DNA of 5,557 nucleotides, from contig JAEXBH010000109.1 of NCBI GenBank assembly GCA_023394215.1, positions 1 to 5,557 on the forward strand, read 5' to 3'. This DNA is from Bacillota bacterium (lineage in GTDB: Bacteria; Bacillota; Clostridia; Tissierellales; Peptoniphilaceae). Position 1 is the stretch's first letter; each line of letters opens with the position of its first letter. Positions 1 to 4,816 of the stretch are shown one piece after another. Below the pieces are notes generated by a model. It worked only from the letters and a program-made list of their open reading frames with translations, did not search any database and had not been told where the DNA came from. Both the position numbers and the translations under genes were made by a program.

Positions 1-503
1 ATGTTGAAAGAATTGAATTAAGGGAAGATGTTTTACTTAATATTTTATTGGAGGACTTACTTGAGGACTTTGTGCAGATAGCTTTTAAGGAAAATGTAGA
101 ATTGGAGTTTGCCGATATTAGAGAAAATACTAAGAAGGGATTAAATAAGAGTGATTTTAAAATTACAGGGAATTACACTCTTCTGTATCAGGCATTCTTT
201 AATTTGTTAGATAATGCAATAAAATACAATTATCCAGGCGGAAAGGTGAGGGTAGAAGTTGTTGATGATAAGAAATTTATTTGTGTAAAGATATATGATA
301 CAGGCAGAGGAATCAAAGAAGAAGATAAAGGTCGTGTTTTTGAGCCTTTTTTTAGGGGAGAAGATCTTGAAAAATTAAGAAAAGAAGGTAGCGGTATGGG
401 ACTTTCTTTTTCTAAGAAGGTGTTTGACCATCATAGGGCAAGGATTGAACTTTCGGATAATAATCCTAAAGGAAGTTTGATAAAGGTATTTTTCAGTAAG
501 TAG
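1..503 (+). CDS. Sensor histidine kinase, C-terminal part (truncated by window edge)
   Basis: This is the catalytic ATP-binding end of a membrane sensor kinase that would phosphorylate the response regulator encoded just downstream. The frame is open from base 3 to the TAG at 501-503. A TTG at 48 is only an internal codon, so the true start and the sensor and His-box domains lie left of the window. Visible HATPase_c motifs, in order, are the N box (FFNLLDNAIKYN), G1 (DTGRGI), the F box (VFEPFFR) and G2 (GSGMGLSF), ending with the usual GSLIKVFF strand. The segment ELREDVLLNILLEDLLEDF resembles the linker after the phospho-acceptor helices. The stop lies 11 bases before the regulator's start, so the two are surely one operon. 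The stimulus cannot be read from this fragment. The family call is firm; the specific identity is unknown. Confidence 0.93.
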   Translation, partial: VERIELREDVLLNILLEDLLEDFVQIAFKENVELEFADIRENTKKGLNKSDFKITGNYTLLYQAFFNLLDNAIKYNYPGGKVRVEVVDDKKFICVKIYDTGRGIKEEDKGRVFEPFFRGEDLEKLRKEGSGMGLSFSKKVFDHHRARIELSDNNPKGSLIKVFFSK

Positions 504-514
504 GGGGTAAGGCT

Positions 515-1189
515 ATGAAAATATTACTTGTAGAAGATGAGAAAGAATTGCTGGAGGCAATAGGCGAGGGTTTAAGCGGCATGGGCTATTATGTAGACTT
601 GGCATCTTGCGGTTCAGAAGCTTTAGAATATATTTCGCTGGAAGAGCATGACCTTTATATTTTTGACTTAAATCTTCCGGATATGTCCGGATTTGAAGTG
701 CTTAGGCACTTAAATAAAGAGAGGTCTAATTCTAAAGTATTAATTTTAACTGCAAATTCAAATATTGAAAGCAAGGTTGAAGGTTTTGAGTTTGGAGCCA
801 GTGATTACTTAACAAAGCCCTTTCATTTTGAAGAACTTGAGGCGAGGGTAAAGGCTTTGCTCAGGAGGGATTTTAATTTAAAAGATGTAATGCTTAGATG
901 TGGAGAGCTTGAATTCGATACGAATAAGAGAATTCTTTATATTAAAGGTAGGGAGGTTGGATTAACTAAAAAAGAAAGTTCTATTATAGAATACTTACTT
1001 TTTAATCAGGACAGGATAGTTACCGTGGAAGACTTGCTTGCGCATGCATGGGACAGTGAGGTGGATTATTTCAGCAATTCAATAAGGGTGCATTTAGCAT
1101 CTCTTAGGAAAAAGATAAAGGAAATATTGGGATATAATCCCATTATAAATAAGATAGGAGAAGGGTATTTTTTGAAAAAACAGCTTTAA
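515..1189 (+). CDS. OmpR/PhoB-family response regulator
   Basis: Cytoplasmic DNA-binding partner of the upstream kinase, 224 residues, the usual length for this subfamily. The receiver domain (about 1-115) has the acidic pocket E7-D8, phospho-acceptor D51 in IFDLNLPDMSG, the switch Thr79 in LILTA, and Lys101 in the conserved LTKPF motif. The C-terminal winged helix (about 126-222) shows GLTKKESSIIEYLL, a recognition-helix region around SNSIRVHLASLRKKI, and the terminal wing IGEGYFL. The ATG follows a GGGGTAAGG purine-rich stretch overlapping the kinase stop, consistent with coupled translation. No terminator hairpin is visible after the stop, so read-through into the redox genes is possible. 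A tandem repeat typical of sites for this family lies 9 bases past the stop (1198-1215), suggesting that the downstream operon is a target. That link is inference. Confidence 0.96.
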   Translation: MKILLVEDEKELLEAIGEGLSGMGYYVDLASCGSEALEYISLEEHDLYIFDLNLPDMSGFEVLRHLNKERSNSKVLILTANSNIESKVEGFEFGASDYLTKPFHFEELEARVKALLRRDFNLKDVMLRCGELEFDTNKRILYIKGREVGLTKKESSIIEYLLFNQDRIVTVEDLLAHAWDSEVDYFSNSIRVHLASLRKKIKEILGYNPIINKIGEGYFLKKQL

Positions 1190-1197
1190 AATTTTTC

Positions 1198-1253
1198 TTA
1201 ACACAGATTTAACACTCCTTGATATAAAATGAGTATATCTTAAAAAACGGAGG
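1198..1253 (+). promoter_or_regulatory. Putative response-regulator box, promoter and RBS of the redox operon
   Basis: Two perfect copies of TTAACAC lie at 1198-1204 and 1209-1215, start-to-start 11 bp, about one helical turn. This spacing is typical of tandem sites for OmpR/PhoB-type regulators, and the Bacillus PhoP box is described as repeated TT(A/T/C)ACA with about 5-bp spacing. A -10-like TATAAA follows at 1223-1228 with no good -35 at 17 bp, and the repeats occupy the place a -35 would have, as in activator-dependent promoters. A short inverted repeat (GATATA 1221-1226, TATATC 1234-1239) overlaps this element. GGAGG at 1249-1253 is an excellent ribosome binding site 8 bases before the ATG at 1262. 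The repeat is directly seen; its use by the neighbouring regulator is inferred. Confidence 0.55.
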
Positions 1254-1261
1254 TATACAAA

Positions 1262-2017
1262 ATGAATAAAAATTTTATATCAAAGAAAACAGGGATCTTT
1301 TTATTGACGGGGGCAATGGTGTTCGGTCTTGCAGCCTGCGGACAAAAGAAGCCTATGCAGTCCGGGGATAAGATGAAAGCTCCTACGGTTAAGGAACAGG
1401 CTAAAGATGCAATGCAAAATAAGAATGACAAAGGTGCTAAAGACGTTAAAGATACCAAGGGGACTAAGGATAATAAAAATGCCAAAGATTCCATGGCTCC
1501 TAAGGGGACTGAGGCAGGCAAATCTGTCAAAGAAATGAAAGAAGGAAAAATCGGCAGCAATATAGGAAAGTTTGAGACAAGTGATTTGGATAATAACAAG
1601 GTTACTCAAGAAATTTTCAAGGAAAACAAACTGACTATGGTAAATGTATTTTCATCGACATGTAATTCATGTATGGAAGAATTGCCACATTTAGCAGAAT
1701 TATCCAAGGAATATAAGGATAAGAAGGTCGGGATTGTAGGTCTTAATATTGATGTGGATACGACACAAAAACCGGATGATGCTTCTAAAAAGGCGGTATT
1801 AGATACTTTAGCTGATAAAAAGGGCGATATGAAGGTCTTATTTGTGGATAAAAATTTAGCGGATAAATTTATGAAGAAGGCGGATATTTTGCCTTATACA
1901 TTTTTTGTCGATAAGGACGGAAATATTGTCGGAGAAGAATATCTGGGAGCACATTCAAAAGAAGATTGGGCAAAAATAATTGATAAGGAACTTGAAAAGG
2001 TAGCTGAAAATAAATAG
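1262..2017 (+). CDS. Thioredoxin-fold (TlpA/ResA-like) lipoprotein
   Basis: Predicted extracytoplasmic thiol-disulfide protein of 251 residues, tethered to the membrane by lipid. It starts with a short Lys-containing n-region, a hydrophobic core, and the lipobox LAAC with the lipidated cysteine at 26. Residues 27-98 form a lysine-rich spacer with no fold visible. The thioredoxin-like domain (about 99-251) contains the redox motif CNSC (C134, C137) preceded by VNVFSST, a conserved EELPHLAEL helix, the GIVGLNIDVD strand, the cis-proline segment ILPYTFFVDKDG with P211, and a C-terminal helix. The layout matches TlpA/ResA/redoxin proteins, though the common Trp before the first cysteine is replaced by Thr. 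It heads a three-gene cluster and is followed 2 bases after its stop by the CxxC peptide gene. It probably receives electrons through its partners; the final substrate is unknown (perhaps oxidised thiols or a peroxide/Met-SO reductase). Confidence 0.92.
   Translation: MNKNFISKKTGIFLLTGAMVFGLAACGQKKPMQSGDKMKAPTVKEQAKDAMQNKNDKGAKDVKDTKGTKDNKNAKDSMAPKGTEAGKSVKEMKEGKIGSNIGKFETSDLDNNKVTQEIFKENKLTMVNVFSSTCNSCMEELPHLAELSKEYKDKKVGIVGLNIDVDTTQKPDDASKKAVLDTLADKKGDMKVLFVDKNLADKFMKKADILPYTFFVDKDGNIVGEEYLGAHSKEDWAKIIDKELEKVAENK
1403..1549 (+). repeat. Period-3 lysine repeat in the lipoprotein spacer
   Basis: Between the lipid anchor and the thioredoxin domain, lysine falls on every third residue. K48 is followed by eight consecutive K-x-x triplets at 54, 57, 60, 63, 66, 69, 72 and 75. 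The phase then continues at 81, 87, 90, 93 and 96, with gaps only at 51, 78 and 84. The x positions are mostly D, N, G, A, T, V and S. At DNA level the 9-base word AAGGGGACT occurs twice (1457-1465 and 1502-1510). The segment is probably extended and strongly positive, giving reach through the cell wall or binding to anionic polymers; this role is inference. Confidence 0.75.
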
Positions 2018-2019
2018 TT

Positions 2020-2160
2020 ATGATGAAGAATACAGTAGCTTTCGCCATATTTTTAAGCGGTATAGGGCTTGTTTTATTTGGCGTACTCGTAAAGCAGGAA
2101 AATCTTGTTGTCTTAAATAAGGCTATAAGGATTTGTATGGAGTGTATAGGAATAGGTTGA
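2020..2160 (+). CDS. Small membrane peptide with C-terminal CxxC (CD1871A-like)
   Basis: A 46-residue ORF missed by length cut-offs. It begins ATG-ATG 2 bases after the lipoprotein stop and ends 3 bases before the next gene. No convincing Shine-Dalgarno is seen, so translation is probably coupled to the upstream gene. Residues 5-24 (TVAFAIFLSGIGLVLFGVLV) form one membrane helix, and the chain ends with CMECIGIG, a CxxC pair (C39, C42) four residues from the C-terminus. Size, hydrophobicity, the terminal CxxC, and the position between a thioredoxin-like protein and a 4Fe-4S membrane protein fit the small family named CD1871A after Clostridioides difficile; this is recognised from memory, not searched. 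Topology is unclear: K3 lies before the helix and K25, K34 and R37 after it, which would favour a cytoplasmic CxxC. A thiol-relay role is inference. Confidence 0.8.
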   Translation: MMKNTVAFAIFLSGIGLVLFGVLVKQENLVVLNKAIRICMECIGIG

Positions 2161-2163
2161 TTT

Positions 2164-3033
2164 ATGAAGAAGGATGATAACAATTTTTTCAGACATAAGA
2201 TTCAACTTTTAGCAACAGTCATCACAAACGGAAATCTACTCGGATACATATCAGGAAAAATATATCAGGGAAATCTGAAAAATGCCTGCGTGCCGGGGCT
2301 AAACTGTTATTCCTGCGTTGGAGCCTTGGGATCCTGTCCTGTAGGCTCTCTGCAGGCAGTGATAGGAAAAAAAGGAGGCAGGATATCATTTTATGTGGTA
2401 GGTATTCTTCTTATTATAGGTAGTTTGCTTGGAAGATTTGTTTGTGGCTGGCTATGTCCTTTCGGATTTTTTCAAGATTTGTTACATAAGATTCCCTTTC
2501 CTAAGAAAGTCAGGGAATTACCTAAAGAAAAAATTTTGGTAAAATTAAAATACTTGATTTTGCTGATTTTTGTAATCATATTACCCATGTATCTTGTTAA
2601 TAATGTAGGAAACGGTTCTCCATATTTTTGCAAATTTATATGTCCCGCAGGAACTTTGGAAGGTGGGATACCCTTAGTATTACTGAACAAGAGCCTAAGG
2701 GGTGTTATAGGTTTTCTATTCGTATGGAAGAATGTAATATTAATTACTACAATTATACTGTCCATTATGATATATAGACCTTTTTGTAAGTTTATATGCC
2801 CCTTGGGAGCCATATATTCCTTATTCAATAAGGTGTCGTTTTACAGGTACAGCATAAATTGTAATAAGTGCGTAAATTGTGGAAAGTGTGCTAAAGTTTG
2901 TATGATGAATGTAGATCCGGTTAAGGACCCAAATGATTTGGAATGTATTCGTTGCGGCAACTGTAGAAAAGCTTGTCCTAAGGGAGCTATAGAGCTTTTG
3001 ATAGCAAATAAAAAACTCGATAATAAAAAATAA
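2164..3033 (+). CDS. NapH-like polytopic 4Fe-4S binding membrane protein
   Basis: Membrane electron-transfer protein of 289 residues. The N-terminal region has the family signature PGLNCYSCVGALGSCPVGSLQ (C42, C48, C51, C58). Three C-x3-C-P motifs follow membrane-proximal segments: CGWLCP (C94, C98), CKFICP (C156, C160) and CKFICP (C208, C212). Likely membrane spans are about 14-30, 76-94, 128-146 and 180-204. The C-terminal domain carries two [4Fe-4S] ferredoxin motifs, C236-C239-C242-C246 and C261-C264-C267-C271-P; the first has Met where Pro usually follows. The Fer4_5/NapH/CcoG type of protein passes electrons between cytoplasmic Fe-S carriers and a membrane partner. Start ATG 2164 sits 3 bases past the CxxC peptide stop, with weak AGGAATAGG upstream. 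It is the last gene of the operon: its TAA lies inside the terminator stem. The electron acceptor, possibly the thioredoxin lipoprotein, is inferred from neighbours. Confidence 0.93.
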   Translation: MKKDDNNFFRHKIQLLATVITNGNLLGYISGKIYQGNLKNACVPGLNCYSCVGALGSCPVGSLQAVIGKKGGRISFYVVGILLIIGSLLGRFVCGWLCPFGFFQDLLHKIPFPKKVRELPKEKILVKLKYLILLIFVIILPMYLVNNVGNGSPYFCKFICPAGTLEGGIPLVLLNKSLRGVIGFLFVWKNVILITTIILSIMIYRPFCKFICPLGAIYSLFNKVSFYRYSINCNKCVNCGKCAKVCMMNVDPVKDPNDLECIRCGNCRKACPKGAIELLIANKKLDNKK

Positions 3034-3058
3034 CGGAGACTCGAATCTCCGTTATTTT
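3027..3058. terminator. Bidirectional rho-independent terminator
   Basis: A perfect 13-bp stem (3027-3039 pairs with 3046-3058, core TAACGGAGA/TCTCCGTTA) closes a 6-base loop CTCGAA. The T-rich right flank serves the rightward redox operon, and the A run on the left (3024-3030) gives a U run for the leftward regulator transcript. The TAA stop of the 4Fe-4S gene (3031-3033) is part of the stem, and the regulator stop lies 5 bases beyond it. One hairpin therefore ends both converging operons. Confidence 0.93.
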
Positions 3059-3063
3059 AATTA

Positions 3064-3771
3064 CTACACATTATATTCAGATAATTTTTTTATATCTTTT
3101 ATAAGAATTTTTCCTCTGGAAATGGTTTTAAGAAGTCCCATATCCTCAAATTGTTTTAACTTTCGACTCATAGTTTCTCTCGTCAGTCCCGTGAAGGATC
3201 CGAGCTCTTCCTGGGTTATGTTCAAGTCAAGAAGAATTCCGCCTTCTTCCTGGCTACCGTATATTTTTATCAAATTTATAAGAAGTTTTGCAACTTTTAC
3301 ATCGGTATTTATCACGGACAGCCTGTCTATGAGGGATTCAGCTCTGCGGATTCTTTCATAGGATTTTTCCAAGACTTTAATCAGGAAGTTGTTATTTTTA
3401 AGCAGGACATTGTAGAAGTCGCTTTTTGAGACGGTTATTACGGTGGTATCCCAAAGGGCGGAGCCGTTGTAGGCGTATTTGTCGCCTGACAGGAGGTTTA
3501 AACCTCCCAGAAAATCCCCTTTTTTGTAGATGTATAGGAGTTGTTCTCTGCCATCGGAAAGATACATTGAAACCTTCATGAAGCCGTCTATAAGTATATA
3601 CATTTTATCAGCCGGATCCTGTGATTTAAAGATTATATCCCCCTTTTTAAATTGAAGGACTTCAAAGGTTGAATTCATTTTAAAAAATTCCTCTTCCGTT
3701 AAATATGACAAAAGAGGAATTTCCTTGTAATTTAGTTTTCCGTTTTTATATAAACTATCTTTTTTTATCAT
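3064..3771 (-). CDS. Crp/Fnr-family transcription regulator without cysteines
   Basis: A 235-residue DNA-binding regulator of the Crp/Fnr superfamily. The cyclic-nucleotide-type beta-roll spans about 20-125 (FKKGDIIFKSQDPADKMYIL, then a KKGDFLGGLNLLSG segment). The dimer helix lies about 126-155, and the Crp-type helix-turn-helix at 185-214 contains ITQEELGSFTGLTRETMSRK, followed by the wing KTISRGKILI. There is no cysteine anywhere, so it cannot bind an Fnr-type [4Fe-4S] cluster. The beta-roll also lacks the usual RxS/T phosphate-binding motif, so cAMP is not an obvious ligand. It is the last gene of the leftward block, 32 bases after the activase gene, with GAGGT 5 bases before its ATG. It may regulate the PFL operon in answer to redox or metabolic state, but that is inferred only from position. 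ArcR-like or FlpA-like proteins are alternatives within the family. Confidence 0.92.
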   Translation of the reverse strand: MIKKDSLYKNGKLNYKEIPLLSYLTEEEFFKMNSTFEVLQFKKGDIIFKSQDPADKMYILIDGFMKVSMYLSDGREQLLYIYKKGDFLGGLNLLSGDKYAYNGSALWDTTVITVSKSDFYNVLLKNNNFLIKVLEKSYERIRRAESLIDRLSVINTDVKVAKLLINLIKIYGSQEEGGILLDLNITQEELGSFTGLTRETMSRKLKQFEDMGLLKTISRGKILIKDIKKLSEYNV

Positions 3772-3796
3772 AGAATACCTCGTATAAGTATTCTAT
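3770..3796. repeat. 9-bp perfect inverted repeat over the regulator's start
   Basis: ATAGAATAC (3770-3778) and GTATTCTAT (3788-3796) are perfect inverted copies around a 9-base spacer. The repeat covers part of the -10, the expected transcription start, the ribosome binding site and the first two bases of the ATG. It could be a protein operator for autoregulation, or an RNA hairpin in read-through transcripts. No T run follows, so it is not a simple terminator. The arms do not match the canonical Crp (TGTGA) or Fnr (TTGAT) half-sites. Confidence 0.6.
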
Positions 3797-3823
3797 CATA
3801 AATTTACTTTTTTGTTCGAGCAA
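3795..3823 (-). promoter_or_regulatory. Putative sigma-A promoter of the Crp-family gene
   Basis: On the minus strand, TTGCTC (3823-3818) is followed after exactly 17 bases by TATGAT (3800-3795). The -10 differs from TATAAT at one position, and the -35 keeps TTG. The -35 lies within the last codons of the activase gene. Transcription would start near 3788, giving a very short leader before the ATG at 3771. The regulator could thus be made separately from the PFL operon. Confidence 0.5.
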
Positions 3824-4565
3824 TTTTCATAGCATAAAGGACTATGTTTTTTGCCTTGATTGCATCGTCAAGGGATAAATCTTTCACTCCTTCAAGGGGG
3901 TAGGCTATGCCAAGTTTCTCATATTTTACTTTTCCCATTGAATGATAGGGAAGGATGTCCAAATCCTTTATGCACTTGTATTCAGCAAGCCTGTAACCAA
4001 GCCTTAGCAAAAGTTCTTTATCATAGGTGATACCCGGGACTATAACATGCCTTATCCAGACATCCTTGTTATTATCATCCAAAAATTTCAGAAAGGCAAG
4101 TACAGGTTGATTGCTGAATCCTGTTAGTTCTTTATGGCCCTCATCATCGATATGCTTTACATCCAAGAGGAATAGGTCCGTCACGGTTATAAGTTCACGA
4201 AAGTTTTTTAGATTACTTTCTGAGGAAGGGTTGAAGCTTATGCCGGAAGTATCTAAACATGTATGGATATTTCTTTTTTTGGCTTCGGTAAATAAATCGA
4301 TTACAAATTTCATCTGTAGCAGGGCTTCTCCTCCGGAAAGAGTAATACCACCATCTTTCATAAAGGGACGATATGATTCATAATCGTCAAGGACCTGACC
4401 TACAGTTATTTTATTGCCCCTATCCAAAGCCCAGGTATCCGGATTGTGGCAATATAGACAACGCATAGGGCATCCTTGAAGAAATAGGACATATCTGATA
4501 CCGGGGCCATCTACAGTACCAAACGTCTCCTTTGAGTGGATGTATCCTATGGTATCCAATCTCAT
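3804..4565 (-). CDS. pflA: Pyruvate formate-lyase activating enzyme (radical SAM)
   Basis: Cytoplasmic radical-SAM enzyme of 253 residues, close to the usual ~246. It reduces and cleaves S-adenosylmethionine on a [4Fe-4S] cluster to place the glycyl radical on PFL. The cluster motif C-x3-C-x2-C is seen as GCPMRCLYCHNPDTW (C32, C36, C39), after the family-typical GTVDGPGIRYVLFLQ. Further conserved marks are GGITLSGGE (SAM-binding GGE at 78-80), LLDVKHID (133-140), RHVIVPGIT (172-180) and LPYHSMGKVKYEKLG (205-219). The ATG lies one base after the stop of the glycyl-radical subunit gene (TAATATG), with AAGGT 7 bases upstream inside that gene, pointing to coupled translation. The gene order core, radical subunit, activase makes the PFL assignment much more likely than another glycyl-radical activase. 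Confidence 0.96.
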   Translation of the reverse strand: MRLDTIGYIHSKETFGTVDGPGIRYVLFLQGCPMRCLYCHNPDTWALDRGNKITVGQVLDDYESYRPFMKDGGITLSGGEALLQMKFVIDLFTEAKKRNIHTCLDTSGISFNPSSESNLKNFRELITVTDLFLLDVKHIDDEGHKELTGFSNQPVLAFLKFLDDNNKDVWIRHVIVPGITYDKELLLRLGYRLAEYKCIKDLDILPYHSMGKVKYEKLGIAYPLEGVKDLSLDDAIKAKNIVLYAMKIARTKK

Positions 4566-4566
4566 A

Positions 4567-4803
4567 TTACATACCTTGGTGGAAGGTTCTTGAGATTACA
4601 TCATTTTGTTGTTCTCTGGTCAACTTGTTAAAGTTTACGGCATATCCTGAAACTCTTACTGTAAGTTGAGGATATTTCTCCGGATGTTCCTGGGCGTCCA
4701 AAAGGGTTTCCTTTGTAAAGACATTGATATTAAGGTGATGGCCACCCTTTTCCATATATCCGTCAAGCATTGAAACAAGGTTATCTATTTGTTTATTTTC
4801 CAT
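4567..4803 (-). CDS. Stand-alone glycyl-radical domain of pyruvate formate-lyase
   Basis: A 78-residue protein consisting only of the PFL C-terminal domain. It opens with [20 protein letters not shown], which in one-chain PFLs directly follows the 'ALGK' region. [28 protein letters not shown] and the terminal [18 protein letters not shown] come next. Gly53 in RVSGYA corresponds to the radical glycine (Gly734 in E. coli PFL). It would dock into the large chain to complete the active site and be activated by the downstream pflA product. E. coli GrcA/YfiD is a similar separate domain, but it is about 127 residues with an unrelated N-terminal part and backs up an intact PFL. Here the visible large chain lacks the domain, so this protein is probably an obligate subunit, unless an intact PFL exists elsewhere. 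AGGAGG lies 5 bases before the ATG. Annotation pipelines may label it an autonomous glycyl radical cofactor. Confidence 0.95.
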   Translation of the reverse strand: MENKQIDNLVSMLDGYMEKGGHHLNINVFTKETLLDAQEHPEKYPQLTVRVSGYAVNFNKLTREQQNDVISRTFHQGM

Positions 4804-4808
4804 ATCTG

Positions 4809-4816
4809 CCTCCTTT
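4809..4816 (-). promoter_or_regulatory. Strong ribosome binding site for the split radical subunit
   Basis: On the minus strand AAAGGAGG overlaps the TAA stop of the PFL core (4817-4815) and sits 5 bases before the ATG at 4803. This near-perfect anti-16S match is the main evidence that the radical domain is started anew rather than made as a broken or frameshifted PFL tail. Confidence 0.9.

Noticed and set aside
48..503. A short independent protein starting at TTG 48
   Set aside because: The frame is open upstream to the window edge and the sequence is the middle and end of a histidine kinase, so this is a truncated larger gene.
1240..2183. Long minus-strand ORFs (1240-1599, 1301-1609, 1869-2183) opposite the lipoprotein and CxxC genes
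   Set aside because: They are antisense shadows of well-supported plus-strand genes, rich in Leu/Ser/Pro/Phe from complementing Lys/Asp codons, with no recognisable domain.
2472..2828. Minus-strand ORF of 118 codons inside the 4Fe-4S protein gene
   Set aside because: It is antisense to a strongly conserved coding frame and has no domain.
3122..3361. Plus-strand ORF opposite the Crp-family gene; similarly 4111-4383 and 5067-5321 opposite pflA and the PFL core
   Set aside because: Each lies wholly within a firmly identified gene on the other strand and has no recognisable product.
3064..3771. Oxygen-sensing Fnr
   Set aside because: The protein has no cysteines, so it cannot hold the [4Fe-4S] cluster that defines Fnr sensing.
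3770..3796. Rho-independent terminator of the PFL operon
   Set aside because: The stem is AT-rich and no T run follows on the minus strand, so an operator or leader hairpin is more likely.
4567..4803. Pseudogene remnant of a broken PFL
   Set aside because: Both parts have clean frames and well conserved residues, and the small ORF has its own near-perfect ribosome binding site and start; decay would not produce these.
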